64,000 nt of DNA from Acanthacorydalis orientalis (taxonomy: Eukaryota > Arthropoda > Insecta > Megaloptera > Corydalidae). The translations under genes were made by a program, and so were the position numbers. Each line of letters begins with the position of its first letter. Positions within the stretch are counted from its first letter, which is position 1. This document shows, piece by piece, positions 1 to 14,307 of this stretch. The notes under the pieces were generated by a model. It made no database searches. It was not told where the DNA came from and was given only the letters and a program-made list of their open reading frames with translations. The DNA lies in the NCBI GenBank assembly GCA_034766995.1, contig CM068319.1:18942422-19006421 (forward strand), read 5' to 3'.

Positions 1-360
1 AAGATATTGTAGGGTCATCGCGAATACAAAAGCCCTGACATGCAAGAACCAAACTAGTCTACACGACACGTGCTTGTATGTATGTGTATTGACATATATG
101 TATTTGTGTTAAAAAGTAAGTATGCATGTCCTCGTCATAGCATTATCTAAACAAGATTATTCAGCCTAACAAGTTGATCCCATTAGCTAATATGAAGAAG
201 TGGCACGCAGTGTACGTCGAACTCCTGACCATTGTGGTTGAATTCTCGATTTTTAACAATAGGTAGGCAAAAAAAAATTATGATCAGAATACAAATTTGA
301 ATATTTTCTTAAATTCACATTTTTATACGCTCGTACATACACACAAACACACACAAATAC

Positions 361-362
361 AT

Positions 363-414
<52 letters not shown>
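361..414. repeat. (AC)n-(AT)n compound microsatellite
   Basis: About nine AC units run directly into about seventeen AT units. The (AC)n block lies 5' of the (AT)n block on the plus strand, as in the other long compound arrays of this window. Confidence 0.95.
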
Positions 415-416
<2 letters not shown>

Positions 417-1932
417 AAAAAATACATTTATCCTTAAATTATCTCTTTTTCAGTAACAAAAACACCACAGAAGAAGTTACTGTATTCGTCAATCTTGAAT
501 TTCTTACTCAAACTATTCTACTACGTAAGTAAATACGATGTAACATAAATTTAATCCTAGGTAATTACCATATTTTAAAAAAATATTTAAATTTAAAAAT
601 AGATGTTCCATAACAAACACATTTCATACATGACAGAAACGACTGGCTTCTACCATGCAGCATTTTCGTGATCTGAAATCTGACTAATAAAAATAAAAAC
701 AGAATACCCTTTAAATAAAAAAAATACTCCCAAACTGTTTCTTTTTATGTTTCAACGGCCACATAAATATACACAAGGGCCATGGACTAAAAGCGTGACT
801 CCGTTCTAAACTCAATAGAAACTAAACTACACATACGTTTTTTTTATTTATTGATTAGTGTACAGTTTTTATACGTTTATAACTTTTTTTATTTATCTTG
901 TATATTATTTTCACTGGTTTGCGTCTACGATTTAAATTTTATCTAAAGTTTTAACGATTTTGACTTCAATATATACATATTATAGTCTTTCAATATTAAA
1001 TTCAGTTTTAATCAATCCGATATAACATATAACTTTTTCAATTCTCTTTGGAAAAGTTATTACTTCATCGTGAAACTAATTTCTACAAAAGACTATTTTA
1101 TGATTGTTATTAAGCTTACTATATTTAAAAAAACATTCCATTGTATTTATAAAAAATGAAAATATTTTAGACTTAACTAAATTATTTTTTAACTAGATCA
1201 CTGATTAAATAACTTGAATACAGTTTTGTCGGTAATCGATGATTTTGATTATTTTTTTTTGTTTATTTAAGTAACATATTTAAACAATGAATAATTAATT
1301 TACAACGTACTACATAACTAGCACATGTAAAAATATTTCCCTTTAATTCGAATCATTAATTAGACATATATGCATAAACAAAACAATACAATGATTAAAA
1401 ATTCTAAATTAGCTTCATAAACTTTTTAATGGACTCAATTATAAATGCACCCTTATTTTCATTGACATTTAATTACTGAAACACATAACAGCTATAAATT
1501 GTCATTTATGTCGGAATTTGTGAAATTTTTCTCTTAACAAACTTCTCTTCGGTTAAATTGATTTTTTGTTCAAAAATTAATTTATAATATTAAATGTAAT
1601 AAATAAAGAAACAAGTGTACTTAGAAAAATGTATGTTCGAAATTCGAAATGTTATTTGGTTGGTTATTTGAGGTTTAAGGGTGCATCGAAAAGTAAGATC
1701 ATTAGCGTCCGATCGAAATGTTATAAAGGAGCACATAAAAGTACTTAATACATAGTATAATACATAGTATATTTTTAATCCATAGTATATTTTTATCTGC
1801 ATATAACACAATGCATGTGCAAATACCATAGTGAATATAACATAAATAAAATTTTAAGTTAACTATGCTAAAAACAATAACAATAACTGTTGTCTCTAAC
1901 ATCTAACCAAGTTACTCTTCAAACCGCCCACG

Positions 1933-1959
1933 TATATATATATATATATATAAATATAT

Positions 1960-1994
<35 letters not shown>
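1933..1994. repeat. (AT)n-(GT)n compound microsatellite
   Basis: An interrupted AT array passes into a pure GT array and is followed by a short (GA)n stretch. This is the reverse-complement form of the (AC)n-(AT)n arrangement. Confidence 0.95.
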
Positions 1995-3253
1995 ATAAGA
2001 GAGAGACAGAGAGTCAATGGATGTGACGGTTTTCAGAGAAATCTTGTATTAACACGTGATCTCCAAGGTACCCTACCAATATAGTTAATGTTACAAGAAG
2101 AGTGAATATTTTAATGTCTTTACGATTATTCAATCATTATTATATTAATTTTTTGAAGATGATAATCCTACTGTAGCCATAATCTCGCAATAATATAAAC
2201 AAATGCTAGAAAAACTATAAGTATGTAATGACTATCACATCTGGTTCCAGCAAACTAACGTCATGATGCACATATTTTGGACATTAATAGATTTTTTACT
2301 ATCTATGTGCTGAGTACATAATCTCACAATTTAAAAATATAAACTGACAGCCAAGATCACCTTATCTAACAGTTGCTGACTATTTATTATTAAAATACTT
2401 TATGTTAACAATGTATGACAACAAATCTCGTACCAATCTCGTAACACGGAACTGAAGAAACACATCTATAAGAAATCCCATCGACTGATCTAAGTTTAAG
2501 ACACTTCATGAACATATGTCCAGATTTAAAAAATATATGGGTTGTAGGACAAGCTACTTAAGAAATACAGAGGATAAAAAAATGAGTACAGATAAATAAA
2601 TTTCATTTACCGCCATTTTTTAATAATAGATTTTATTTTCGATATAAACAGATTAAAACCCGTCATATACCATTGATTCCATTCATTGTTCATATATGTA
2701 TATATATATATATAATGATATATTTAATAATAGTTGAAATATAAGAATACAATGAATACACAAATTAATAAGACTTATGAATATAAAAACAAAAATAAAA
2801 ACATTAAAATGGATATGTAAAGGATATATTATAAGAAAAAATAAAAATCGGATAAGAATAACAATTATCAATTGATACAAAAAGTATAAAATGTTCAGAA
2901 ACTAAATAGATGTATAAGAAAAATTATGAGAAATATGTCCATGAACTTTTCGTCTAGGAACAATTAACGTAACAAAAACATTTATTCATATTCTGAAAAT
3001 AAATATTTAAAATAACAAAAGTTTAAATCGCTTAAACGTCAAAAGACATCAGTGAAATCGTCCAAAAATTGTATTTATGAAAGTACATTAAAGTTTTGAT
3101 ACTTAAAACAACTATAAAGTGTTCTAGATAAAAGACTACAATTATAAGATTTTAAATGTAATATTCTGTTATCTCTTCTTAATGTTACCACAAACTTAAA
3201 TTATATAATTCTCATCAAAACAGTCGTAATACAGTTAATGTCATTTTAAATTA

Positions 3254-3256
<3 letters not shown>

Positions 3257-3320
<64 letters not shown>
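3257..3320. repeat. (AT)n microsatellite, 64 bp
   Basis: An uninterrupted AT dinucleotide array. Its length is likely to be polymorphic and hard to assemble. Confidence 0.95.
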
Positions 3321-3323
<3 letters not shown>

Positions 3324-5003
3324 AGAAGAAAATGTAAAAACTTCACTATTACTATATCATGTATAAATTTCTGAAAAATGCTAATTTTGTTAAAATACTC
3401 AATATACTTAAGATGAATTATTATTCATCAGTCCTAGATGTACAAATATATACAATTAAAAGACTATAACGAAGAGGATATTTATTTCTATTATTTTTCC
3501 TTAAGTATTGATAAATAATATTTGACATTTAATGTATAATGCGGATAAGTTTTTATAACTTGAGATATAAAATAAATATGCAAATGTTGAACCCTAACAA
3601 CTTTTTTATGTTTTATTTTAATACAAATATATATTTTTATTTAATAATTAATTTAATTAAAATAATTCATTTACTCCCACAAATACGGAATTAAAAGAAT
3701 TACATAAAATGTCTTACTTGCGTGGTTTTCTGAAGCCATTAAAATTAAATTACAGAATTATTAAAATTTTTTTTACTTTATAAATATTTAATATATCTTT
3801 CGCGTACTTTTTGAAACTATACATCAAAATGAATGTTTTCATTATTTTTGAAGACTTTTAAAAATTTTATAATTATTTTTTAATAAATAAATAAATTACT
3901 TCTAATCGTAATTGTATTGTATTAAAATTTATAAATATCTACGAATGAGATTTCAATATAGACATCGAAATTATTAAATATTTTCAAATCTATTCTAGAA
4001 CAATTAAATCACTAAAAATCCTCATTAAAAAGCATCTAAAAGTACATACAATTACTAATACATATTTCTTTATTCAAGTGAATTTGAAAATCGAATCATA
4101 AAGCTAGCTGGTAACTCATGAATTTCTTATTTTATTGAATAATTCTATGAATACTGTGTCATATTCAATATAATTTAAAAATCTTCTGAAACGTGTCTCG
4201 TTTCAGAATGAAGTTTTTAAAAAGAAAACATTTTTAATAAAAGTAATCTTAACATGTAAATTAATATAAGCTGCTGTTACAAATTCATTTAATTTATATT
4301 CTTTTATATTTTTAGTAACAATTTAAAGTGTATCTTATTAGAGAGACAAAAGTTCTATTTATAGAAGTTTAAAACAACTGAAAATATAAATTTAGATAAA
4401 ACTTATCCTTGATTAAAATTTGAATTCAGGTTAAAAATAGAAACTTTATCTGAACAGATTCAATTCAAAAAGTTGTGTAAATTGATTCACGTTCTGTATT
4501 TATTTTTAGATGGGAACTTTATATGAAATAAATATTTTACATCACAAATATTATGTAGATAATATATAAAGTATTTGCATCAGGTTTATAAGAACTTGAT
4601 ATAATTTTATTATTAGTATAAAAAATGTTTATATTCCCATAACGTTTACATGTCTGAATACATTTTTACTGTCAATAAATATTGGTAAAATTTTAGAACT
4701 TTGCTATTAAATAAAAAAGTTCATAAAACTGTTGATAATAATTATAAATTTAATATGTAAAAATATGTATTTTATATATATTATGTATATATATATATAT
4801 ATGGAGTGTGTTTGTATGTGTATGATAATATTTTCCAAAGTAAACATTTAGCAATGAATATTATACAATAAATAAAAAAGATATTTCATTAAAAAAACGT
4901 AAATATTGCAAAAAATAAGTTCGTCATTTATTAATCACAAAATTTTCGCTTCTGTTGTAACAGTAATCTAAAAGAAGGAAAATAGTTGCACAATAAAAAA
5001 GAA

Positions 5004-5057
<54 letters not shown>

Positions 5058-5981
5058 CATATTCAATATGACTAAAAATTAAAACTTTGATCTGTATATA
5101 CTATATCTATATCCTCAAAATAATGGAATTACTATTAAAATAAATCAAATTCTCTGACATCAAATTGCATCAAAAAGTTGTATAATATTGAGGTTAAATT
5201 TATTTATTTTCTATTTTTAACAAAATACAGCATTTTTTTCAAATACTTATATTGGTAATATTCGAAATTAAAAATAAAAAATGCACACACAGTCTTAAAT
5301 CAAAAAAAAAAAGAAAACACATTGTATTATTCACTACTATCAATGCATTTCTTATTAGATTGATCAGAAGAATAGATGCACTTAACACTACGAAAAATTA
5401 ATCTAATCTAATATTTAGTTTCATAACATATTATTTTATGTTCGGTATAAATCATACTTAGCGAACGAAATTATTTAAAACACGTTATTATAGTAATTAC
5501 TTTTCTTTAATAAAAATATAAAATCCATGCTGATTATATAAAATCAACCCGAATGCATCATTGATTAATTTACAGAAAAATGCATTTTCTTTCATTAATA
5601 ATACCTACAAGATTAGTTAATAATAGTTTATAATAAAACAATAGAAAATTAATGAATAGGTGTATCCACGCTGTTTATATATTGAGCTGCCATTAAATAT
5701 GTCAAGAATTCAAATAAGATTTTATGATGCGCCATACTTTATTAAATAAATAGCCATATTTCTCTTAAAAAAGTTTTAATATACGTACAGCTGTACATTA
5801 TTTACACAAAAAATGTACGCTTATGCCATAACATACAAATTTATTAACCTTATACTCATTCTCAATTGTTATTAATAAAGACATATATATATATATATAT
5901 ATATATATCTCAAACAGTAAGTAATTATTTATTTATAATGATTAACACGTCAAATATTTATGAGTAACCCCGAGTAATGGT

Positions 5982-6013
<32 letters not shown>

Positions 6014-6261
6014 CCACAAATATTAATAAAACTTATCAGTCTGACTCTGTATAAAGCAGTGCTTTCAAAATCTAGAAACTAAATAAACTATAATTCCGCC
6101 TGCAATTTTGTCAGATGGTTGAGTATTCCAATGCAATTGTTACCTGTCCTAGGCCCGGATGAAGGAAGAAAATTAGAAAGCAAGGTTAGCACCCTACCTT
6201 CCTTAAAAACAGAAGAATGCTCATAGAAATCATAAGAGAATTCAAAAAGTTAAATATATAC

Positions 6262-6318
<57 letters not shown>

Positions 6319-6845
6319 TAAACATAAAGTTTTCCATTACAACAAAAATAAACATACATTTAAATAAAATTAACTTCTAATTAAAAGAATTACTCTCAAA
6401 TGTGATGGTATCTCCTAAAATAATAATTAATTTAGCAGCATCTGCTCTCTTCTCCGAAAGTATAGTTAATAAAGTTATAATTGTATAATTAATAAATACC
6501 TTATATTAATTGAACCAACTCCGTATCAACCATCCGTATCAACCATCAATATATTCTGAATCCGACCACAAGATATCGTATTAAAAGCTCGGTCATCGAT
6601 ATGAAAGTAAGGATTTTTTTTAATTTAATAAGTAAGAACAAGTACGTCACATTCGTGGAAGTAATATAGGTAAAAGTCTAGTAGTATATCGAAGATAAAA
6701 ATATGTACATAAATAGTAAATATATACTCACTTAACAAGAATGACTGATTGAGTAAAGTACCTATATAGTGTCTACATTTTATTATCTAGTTTATAAATT
6801 ATTATAAAAACATAAATAATGTAAGTTATACATACATAAATACAT

Positions 6846-6899
<54 letters not shown>
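6846..6899. repeat. (AC)n-(AT)n compound microsatellite
   Basis: A short AC array is followed directly by about 22 AT units. Confidence 0.95.
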
Positions 6900-6903
<4 letters not shown>

Positions 6904-8746
6904 ATTTGAATAAAAAAATTGTCCAACAGTGAAACGACAATGATTAAAAATGATGATGTATATTGATGATAAAACAAATATTTGAAAAATGTTAAATAAA
7001 TCAATAATTAATTATGACCCTACTATTTTATAAAAAAAATACAGTTTTCTTTCTTATTATGTAGTTACTTGAATATAAATTATAATAACTTTAATATCTA
7101 TTGAAAACTTTAATTTCTAGTTTCAAAGAGCTATTAATTCAAACTATAATTTTCATTAGGAATATTTCATTAATTTTCAAAATATCTAAATGTTACTTTC
7201 AATACGTTTCATGTATCCAATATATGATATCGTGAAAAAAATGTTTTGATAATTGCAAATATCAAACGTATTTTAGGTTCATAATTGCTCAAAATCGTCT
7301 ACAAAATATATAGCTTAAAGCACACATTAAACAAATTACGTCAATGAATCATACAAATAAATGAAATGTGTATGAAAAATGAAACAGATTACAAACAGTC
7401 CATCAGTGGAAAATATTTTCAAAAAATAACAATTGTATGTAGTAGAATCTCAGTCTGAATGAAACATATTTATTATTACTATTAATTGTAATTCCAACAA
7501 TTTATTTGTTGACAAAAGAAATAAAAGTAGATAATATTGACAATCTACAGGCAATTAATTCAAACGTTATTTCATTTATCGGCAATTAATTTTTTTTAAT
7601 ACTACACGTTGAAATGTTGTTTCCACTTATCCGAATGAACAATGTAATAGTTTTTTTTGTGGAAACGAATAATGTTTTATACAAAATAAAATGGGAAAGA
7701 CACGTGATTTAAAACTATATCGCACGACGCGAAAAAAACACGTTTTTCTAATAAACAATGTGGTGAGCGTTCGTTGAAGCTTTAATAAGAAGCTTAACGA
7801 TCGACACTAAAGCACATTTCAATTAAATATAACGTGATTTATACAAGAGTCAATGAACAAAAAAAAAACAACTAAATACGTGTGGAATGAAAGAACTGAT
7901 ATAAACGTACACACATAAAAGAAGATGCAAACATAAAATATACAATAATAATACTATATTAGGTATTACAAAATACATTAAAAATCATTTGGATTATAAA
8001 TCTTTTTTCAGCTATAAAATTTCCATTTTATAACTTTCTAACCTCAAAAAATATGATTTTCATACACACTAAAGATTTCATCAACAATTACAAATTTTAA
8101 TGAAAGTTTAATTATTATAGCTATATAATTTTCATGCAATTTTATTAAAAAAATATATAAAATTACATTAAATAAGAACAGAAAAAGTACTTTTATTTGA
8201 ATAATAGATTTTAATATCTACTGTTTTCAACATGAAGTTCTATATTTTATCTTATTGATATTAAAATGGTTAATATTTACAAAAATAAAATATATTAGTA
8301 TATTTCCGTTTTAAATTACGAATTTCGTATTACCTTCAATTTAAATTATTTTTTTGCGTCTTGATAAAGAAGTATTCTCTGAGTACTGTTAATATTTTAT
8401 TGCTTTTTATATCTGATATTGTTCTTAAAATTAACTTTCCATTTTGAAATAGTCTGAATATAAAATTTTTTTGTATTTGTTATCCTTAATGGAACTATTT
8501 CAAAGGTTTTAACCAGTCTTCTCCCTTTAAAGTAGTGTAATAAATAATAAATATTAAATATGATAAAAAACAGTCCTGTCATATCCAAAATTCATTGTAT
8601 GTCTTGCTTTTTATAATTGATTGTTTTCATAGTAACAACGTACAAAATATATTACATTAATATTAATTTATAAAGTCTGTTCACAGCTGCCTAAATTAAC
8701 TTTGTGGGCTTCTAGACGCACCCCTAAATTACTTATTAGACATCAG

Positions 8747-8802
<56 letters not shown>

Positions 8803-8820
8803 TTGCACGATAATATACGC

Positions 8821-8867
<47 letters not shown>

Positions 8868-10462
8868 AATAAACATTTAGGTTGTTGAAAAGCATCGTTT
8901 TAAAATTTAGAAAAAATTCAAACATTTGCTCATAGCAATGACAGAGCTGAAATTTAAAAAACAACGTTTTATGAAAATATTATTTATAATCGTTTATTTA
9001 CATGAATGAGTACCGACTGACGTTTTGTTAATGTATGAATTTTTTCTCTGATTTACACTCGTGAAATAAAAAGTTCTTAATAAAACAATAATCAAACACC
9101 GTGCGTCAAACATCAGAGATAATACAATAAAAACGTGCAAATAGAACATAATTAAAACAAACCACAAATCTGTGTCGATACGTTTGAGATAATAAATAAA
9201 AACGTTTGTTCTATTTTCGATTTTTATGTTATAAACCAATCTCGGCGTCGGGTCCATCTAATGTATTATTTTCTATACTATACAAATTTTTTGCATATTC
9301 GCAATAAATTATTAAACATTAAGTACGTAGTGCACAAATATCATAACATCGATAAAAGAAGAACAATAATTTAATGCTTGTTTTTTACTTTGAAAATAAT
9401 AATAGAAGATTTTTATTTAAAATCATTGCTATAACTACAAATGTTTTTCGAATCGTAAAAATAAGTACATTAATAGGAACAACTATTCTATTGGTTGTAA
9501 TGAAAAGCAAATTTCTATTTTTCAAAATAACTTCTAAATTCATCCATAAAGGAAATTCTAAAAAAAGATTGTATATAATATAGATAAGAAAAGTATAAAA
9601 TTGGCAATAATATTTCAGATAAAATATGAAGATCCAACATATTTATCACTTAGTCAAACTTCTTAAAATAAAATCAGCATAAAAATAAAAAGATGTAAAA
9701 TAACCTCTTTGAACACAAATTCAAATAAATGTTTGATTTTATCACAGACAAGAAATTAGCTTATAATAATTATTAAATATGTGCAAAGTGCTCATCATAA
9801 TTATATATTAATTAATTTATATACCTAAATATAACCACTAGTCAAAAATCTAAACGTCGTTAGATAACACGGTACATATTCTAAGGTGTACAACAACAAA
9901 AATTTAATTACAATTAAATAACGTCTTTGTTATATTAAATTTAATTAATTTCGAGTTTGTTCCACACTCATTATAAACATATACAATGATTTTCTTTGAA
10001 ACTCGGATTAAACTAGGATAAAACTTGAATATAGTCAATTTCAATTTCATGACTTTAGTCACATTCTACACTGTACTACATACAATTTCAATAGCCATAA
10101 TACAATAGCTCAGGGTTATTCATACCGTGCAAGTTAATCCAAATCGAATATAAATAAAATATAACTAATTTAGTGATTAGTTGCATGAAGAATAATTTAA
10201 ATATTAATTAATTTCAATGAAACTTTTTCTCGGACGACATTATAAATATACAGGTGTAAAAAAATTAATAATAATTGTAATAAATGTTAAAAAAATACAT
10301 ACAGAAAAGTTTTTTTTTTCAAACAATACAACCGATTGTCTTTGTATTATGTTCTTCTCCGCAATAATAGCAAATTTTAAAACGATTAAACTAAAATAAA
10401 ATCTTATATTGAACAGTAATCTCCCTGACAGTATTTAATTCTATTTAAAGTATAGATTTTTT

Positions 10463-10465
<3 letters not shown>

Positions 10466-10529
<64 letters not shown>

Positions 10530-10540
10530 GTGTACGTGCG
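10466..10540. repeat. (AT)n followed by GTAT/GT repeats
   Basis: About 26 AT units decay into GTAT tetramers and then GT-rich sequence, keeping the AT-then-GT order. Confidence 0.9.
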
Positions 10541-11668
10541 TGTGTGTATTTCCCTAAAAAAAACTCTTTCGTTACAAACGCTGTGACGAATGCATGGATA
10601 ATGATTTTCATTACACTATCCAGCAAAAAAATTCTGGTATTTTTTAGAAGTTATTTAAATTTATTTTTGGATATTGTACTCATCAGAATATGTTTTTTTA
10701 TTTTCTTATTTATTTCCATATAACAGAACTATATTAACTGTTTGTTTGTATTATATTTCTTACATTTCGAAGAGTACATGCTAATTTATTTAAAGTTATA
10801 ATTGGTTGAATGGTGAAAATACATGTTGTAAAAAAGATTTCAAAGTCCAGAAAAATACGTTCCGTAAAAAATTACCCCTGTCTATTTATTATTTAAAAAC
10901 GGAAACTCGATTAAGAAATCTAATTATTATATAATAATTATTTTTTTAATTCTAAATAAAGTTAAATAAATAATAAGGAAATAAGTAAAAGGAGTTATCG
11001 CAGTTTAGGTATATAATGTATATATATATATATATATATATTCATATATCTTTATATGTATCTTCGTATGTTCATACACGCAAATACTGTACACTTCCTT
11101 ACTATATAGAAGTTAATACCTAATTCCAATAGAAACAGAAACCTCATAATAATCATAAATCCAATTATGTCTACTTTTTATAATGTCAATTGGAATAAAA
11201 ATATATATATTTATTGAAAATGAATCGTTTTACGAAACATCATAATAGATGCAACGAAAATATTTATAACAAATACTATTAACAACATTTTATATAAGCA
11301 AATAAAATGAATATAAATACTTAAAAAAATATTTTAATAATCAAATTATAGTTATACAAACTCAATGGAGTGCATAATATAATGTGAACAAAATTTAATA
11401 AGTTAATAGATCAATAACTATTATTTATTTACAAATTTATCATGGAAAACCAAATCATATATGTATATATAAAACACCTTTTTCAGTACTTCAGTACTTA
11501 ATACGTACTCAAATGTTAACTCCTTTTTGTTGAACATTTATACATATGTGTGTATATATATGTATATATAAAACTACAAATTTAAAAAATTCTCGCAAAA
11601 AATACAATTTTTATTTTCTCAAACTACATACTTTTGTTTGTATTGAATTTTACTGTCTCGAAATATGT

Positions 11669-11675
<7 letters not shown>

Positions 11676-11739
<64 letters not shown>
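11676..11739. repeat. (AT)n microsatellite, 64 bp
   Basis: An uninterrupted AT array ending in a single G. Confidence 0.95.
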
Positions 11740-11741
<2 letters not shown>

Positions 11742-12205
11742 GTACACAATAAAAAGCCACCTCTATAAATGACAAACATAATTGGTTACAAAATGTACAC
11801 AGAAGAAACAACACTAACAACCGTTCAGTGTTATAAATTGCACCTAAAAACGTTTGATATCGAACGCGGAAATTTATTGTAGCTTCTTATCTGATGTTTT
11901 TGTACAAATATCAGATAACATTTGGTTTCACCTCAACGTAATACTAAAATTATAGACCAAAAACTCGAATATAAATCACTTAACAGGACATAAATATGAA
12001 ATTGAACATTGTAAAATATATAGGAGGTAAATTCAGCATTTTTATAAAATTATGTGAGACTACAGAAAAAATATATACTGAAAACAACACCTGTTTGCCA
12101 CTGTGTAAGTTTAGTTGCCTATTTTAAATTAAAAAAACATATAAAAAACATAAATATGTATATATACATTGTGTATATATACATTGTGTATATATATATA
12201 TAAAT

Positions 12206-12270
<65 letters not shown>

Positions 12271-12390
12271 CAATTTATTTTTAAATACACTCATATATAA
12301 TTTAAATTTTTCAATAATTTTAACAAAAAAAATATATATTCCGATAACTGTTCACAACATTAAAACATAATATTTTTTAATGAAACTCAC

Positions 12391-12507
12391 CGGTACGATT
12401 CATTACAGAAACGACCCCGTGGCATAGGAGTAGGTGGAAGGTCTCTCTTTTTACGATCACCACTATTAATATAGTGGGTGACATTGATCACTTTCCCCGT
12501 AGATATC
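12391..12507 (-). CDS. Orphan internal coding exon of an unidentified gene
   Basis: On the minus strand a pyrimidine-rich tract ending in TTTTTTCAG precedes 117 nt that are open in only one of three frames. The exon ends CG|GTGAGT, a near-consensus donor. It encodes about 38 residues including GKVINVTHY, RKKRDLPPTPMPRGR and FCNES. The basic, proline-rich stretch suggests a cytoplasmic or linker region. G+C is far above the surrounding desert. The length is a multiple of three, and the exon enters after one base and leaves after two bases of a codon. I do not recognise the protein. I found no partner exon nearby, so the introns on both sides must be long, as in large neuronal or signalling genes. 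That it is a real exon is fairly likely; its identity is unknown. Confidence 0.6.
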
Positions 12508-12649
12508 CTGAAAAAATAATATCAATTAATATCATACAGGTAATTAAAACAACAAAAGAAGTTCAAAACTTATACTGACAAACATATATTTATGTGACAT
12601 GTAATCAAATCATTTGTCAGCATACATTTACATACACATTCAGGAATAC

Positions 12650-12650
<1 letters not shown>

Positions 12651-12711
<61 letters not shown>
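12651..12711. repeat. (AT)n microsatellite, 61 bp
   Basis: A pure AT array 144 bp upstream (in minus-strand sense) of the orphan exon's acceptor, so it would lie within the preceding intron of that transcript. Confidence 0.95.
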
Positions 12712-12714
<3 letters not shown>

Positions 12715-13977
12715 ATGGCTTGTATTCTATAACAAAAAATACTATATAATAAATCATATTAAAAATCATAATAACTATGTACGTCACAAAACAAATTAAA
12801 TAAATTATATTTTTTGGTTGTTCAAATATATTCATAATTCAAAATAAAAAGAATGTGTAAAGGGTTTTAATCATAATAAAAAAATTAAGTATCTCTTACA
12901 TGTAAAATGAAATTTTAAACACTAAAATTATTCGTATTTTATTGACGATTGTCCATTCCTAAAAAAGAAATAGTTAAACTTAAACATCGCAGCAGGACGT
13001 CAACTATATATCCAGAAATTAAGTAAATAAGCTACTATCTTTTATTTTTCAACGATCGTTATTTCTAAATAATTAAACGGAAAACCAGACTTTTAATATT
13101 CAAATCGATAATATAAACAAATGTGTCATTAGAGTATCTGTATATCAATCAGCACCTAATTTGCATCAGCGGATACTAATTTAAAATACTTAATTCGGAT
13201 CACTTCAGGCATTGAATGGTTTAATATAATTAAAACAGTGATTTCACATTTGAGAAATCTGAAAATACAGCAGCTACAGGAATTGATAAATACATTAATA
13301 AGCAAATAAGGTACTAAAAATTGAAACAAACCGTGATAGTTTATTACGTTTAGAATTACAAGAAATACTTGGAATATTTATTAAATAATACATTGAAATG
13401 ACTAATAAAATATATAAACATTCTAAAAAAAATTTTAAAAAATGTCTTTCCAATCATTCCTAATATAAACAACTACAAAAATTCAACCACAAAAATTCAA
13501 GGTTAACAGAAATATGAACGATTTATAAAAAAAATATCCTATGAACATACCTAAAATATATATTTGTGTATTTTTCTACTGCAATATAACAAGTAAATAT
13601 TATTTTAATGAACGTATAGTTTTTATAACAAGATCACTTGATTAATGTACAACTACAAAAACTTTTTTATAATTGGATCAATACAACTTTTGAAACAATA
13701 TTTTATAACTGGTAAAATACCTAAATAATCTTTTAGAAAAGGATGCACAGATAACTGTAATCATAACTGCATCCGTATAAGTATATATATATATACATCG
13801 AACTGAAATACAAATAATTTAAAATATTAGGTCAGAGGTTTTATTCATTTTAGTTGCGTAACCAAGATTATTTATTTGTATTATAGTAAGTTCACAAGCT
13901 TAATATCAAATTACATTTGAAAATTTAAAGAACAAATCAAAATTAAATTGTTTCATTTTACAACAAATACTGAAAAA

Positions 13978-14307
13978 ATGATTCTAGCTCTTAAATACAA
14001 ACCTAACAGTAATGAATCAGCAAATATATCCACGAAAGATTATACTTTTGTTACAAAATACAATCTATGTATTGCAAATTATTTCAAAAAATTATTCAAG
14101 ACTTTTTTTCGACACTGTTCATCACTATATAGTAACTTATCTTCCATAATGGAAAATATATCCATTAAAGAATATGAATTTAAGTATTTTCTAACATCTT
14201 ATTTAACGTTGAAAAAATCTAAAATGAAAAATAAAGAAAAACTAGAAAATCTATTGATGTATCGAAATATCAAGAGCAACCCTCACAGCCTAAATTGTAC
14301 GATCTGA
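13978..14307 (+). other. Longest non-microsatellite ORF in the desert, doubtful coding
   Basis: An open frame of about 110 codons from an ATG at 13,978; the frame is open back to about 13,948. The predicted peptide is rich in Lys, Asn, Ser and Tyr. It has no signal peptide, no transmembrane segment and no motif I know. In DNA this rich in A+T, stop codons are dense, so a run of this length is uncommon but not impossible. There is no recognised splice partner. It could be a young gene, a decayed exon or chance. Confidence 0.2.

Larger units (their letters stand above)
1..12390. other. Gene-poor A+T-rich desert with many (AT)n microsatellites
   Basis: I see no coding exon I can support here. 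Open frames are short and most are runs of Tyr-Ile codons produced by (AT)n tracts. The segment holds at least a dozen dinucleotide arrays, including those near 5006, 5882, 5983, 6252, 8750, 8826 and 11021, besides those listed separately. Two slightly GC-richer islands, near 6110-6220 and 7680-7810, have no recognisable product. Because a spliced exon follows at 12.4 kb on the minus strand, part of this may be intron of a large gene. Confidence 0.7.

Noticed and set aside
6110..6220. A slightly GC-richer island open in one plus frame (RWLSIPMQLLPVLGPDEGRK)
   Set aside because: No splice sites, no recognised family and a short frame; not enough to call an exon.
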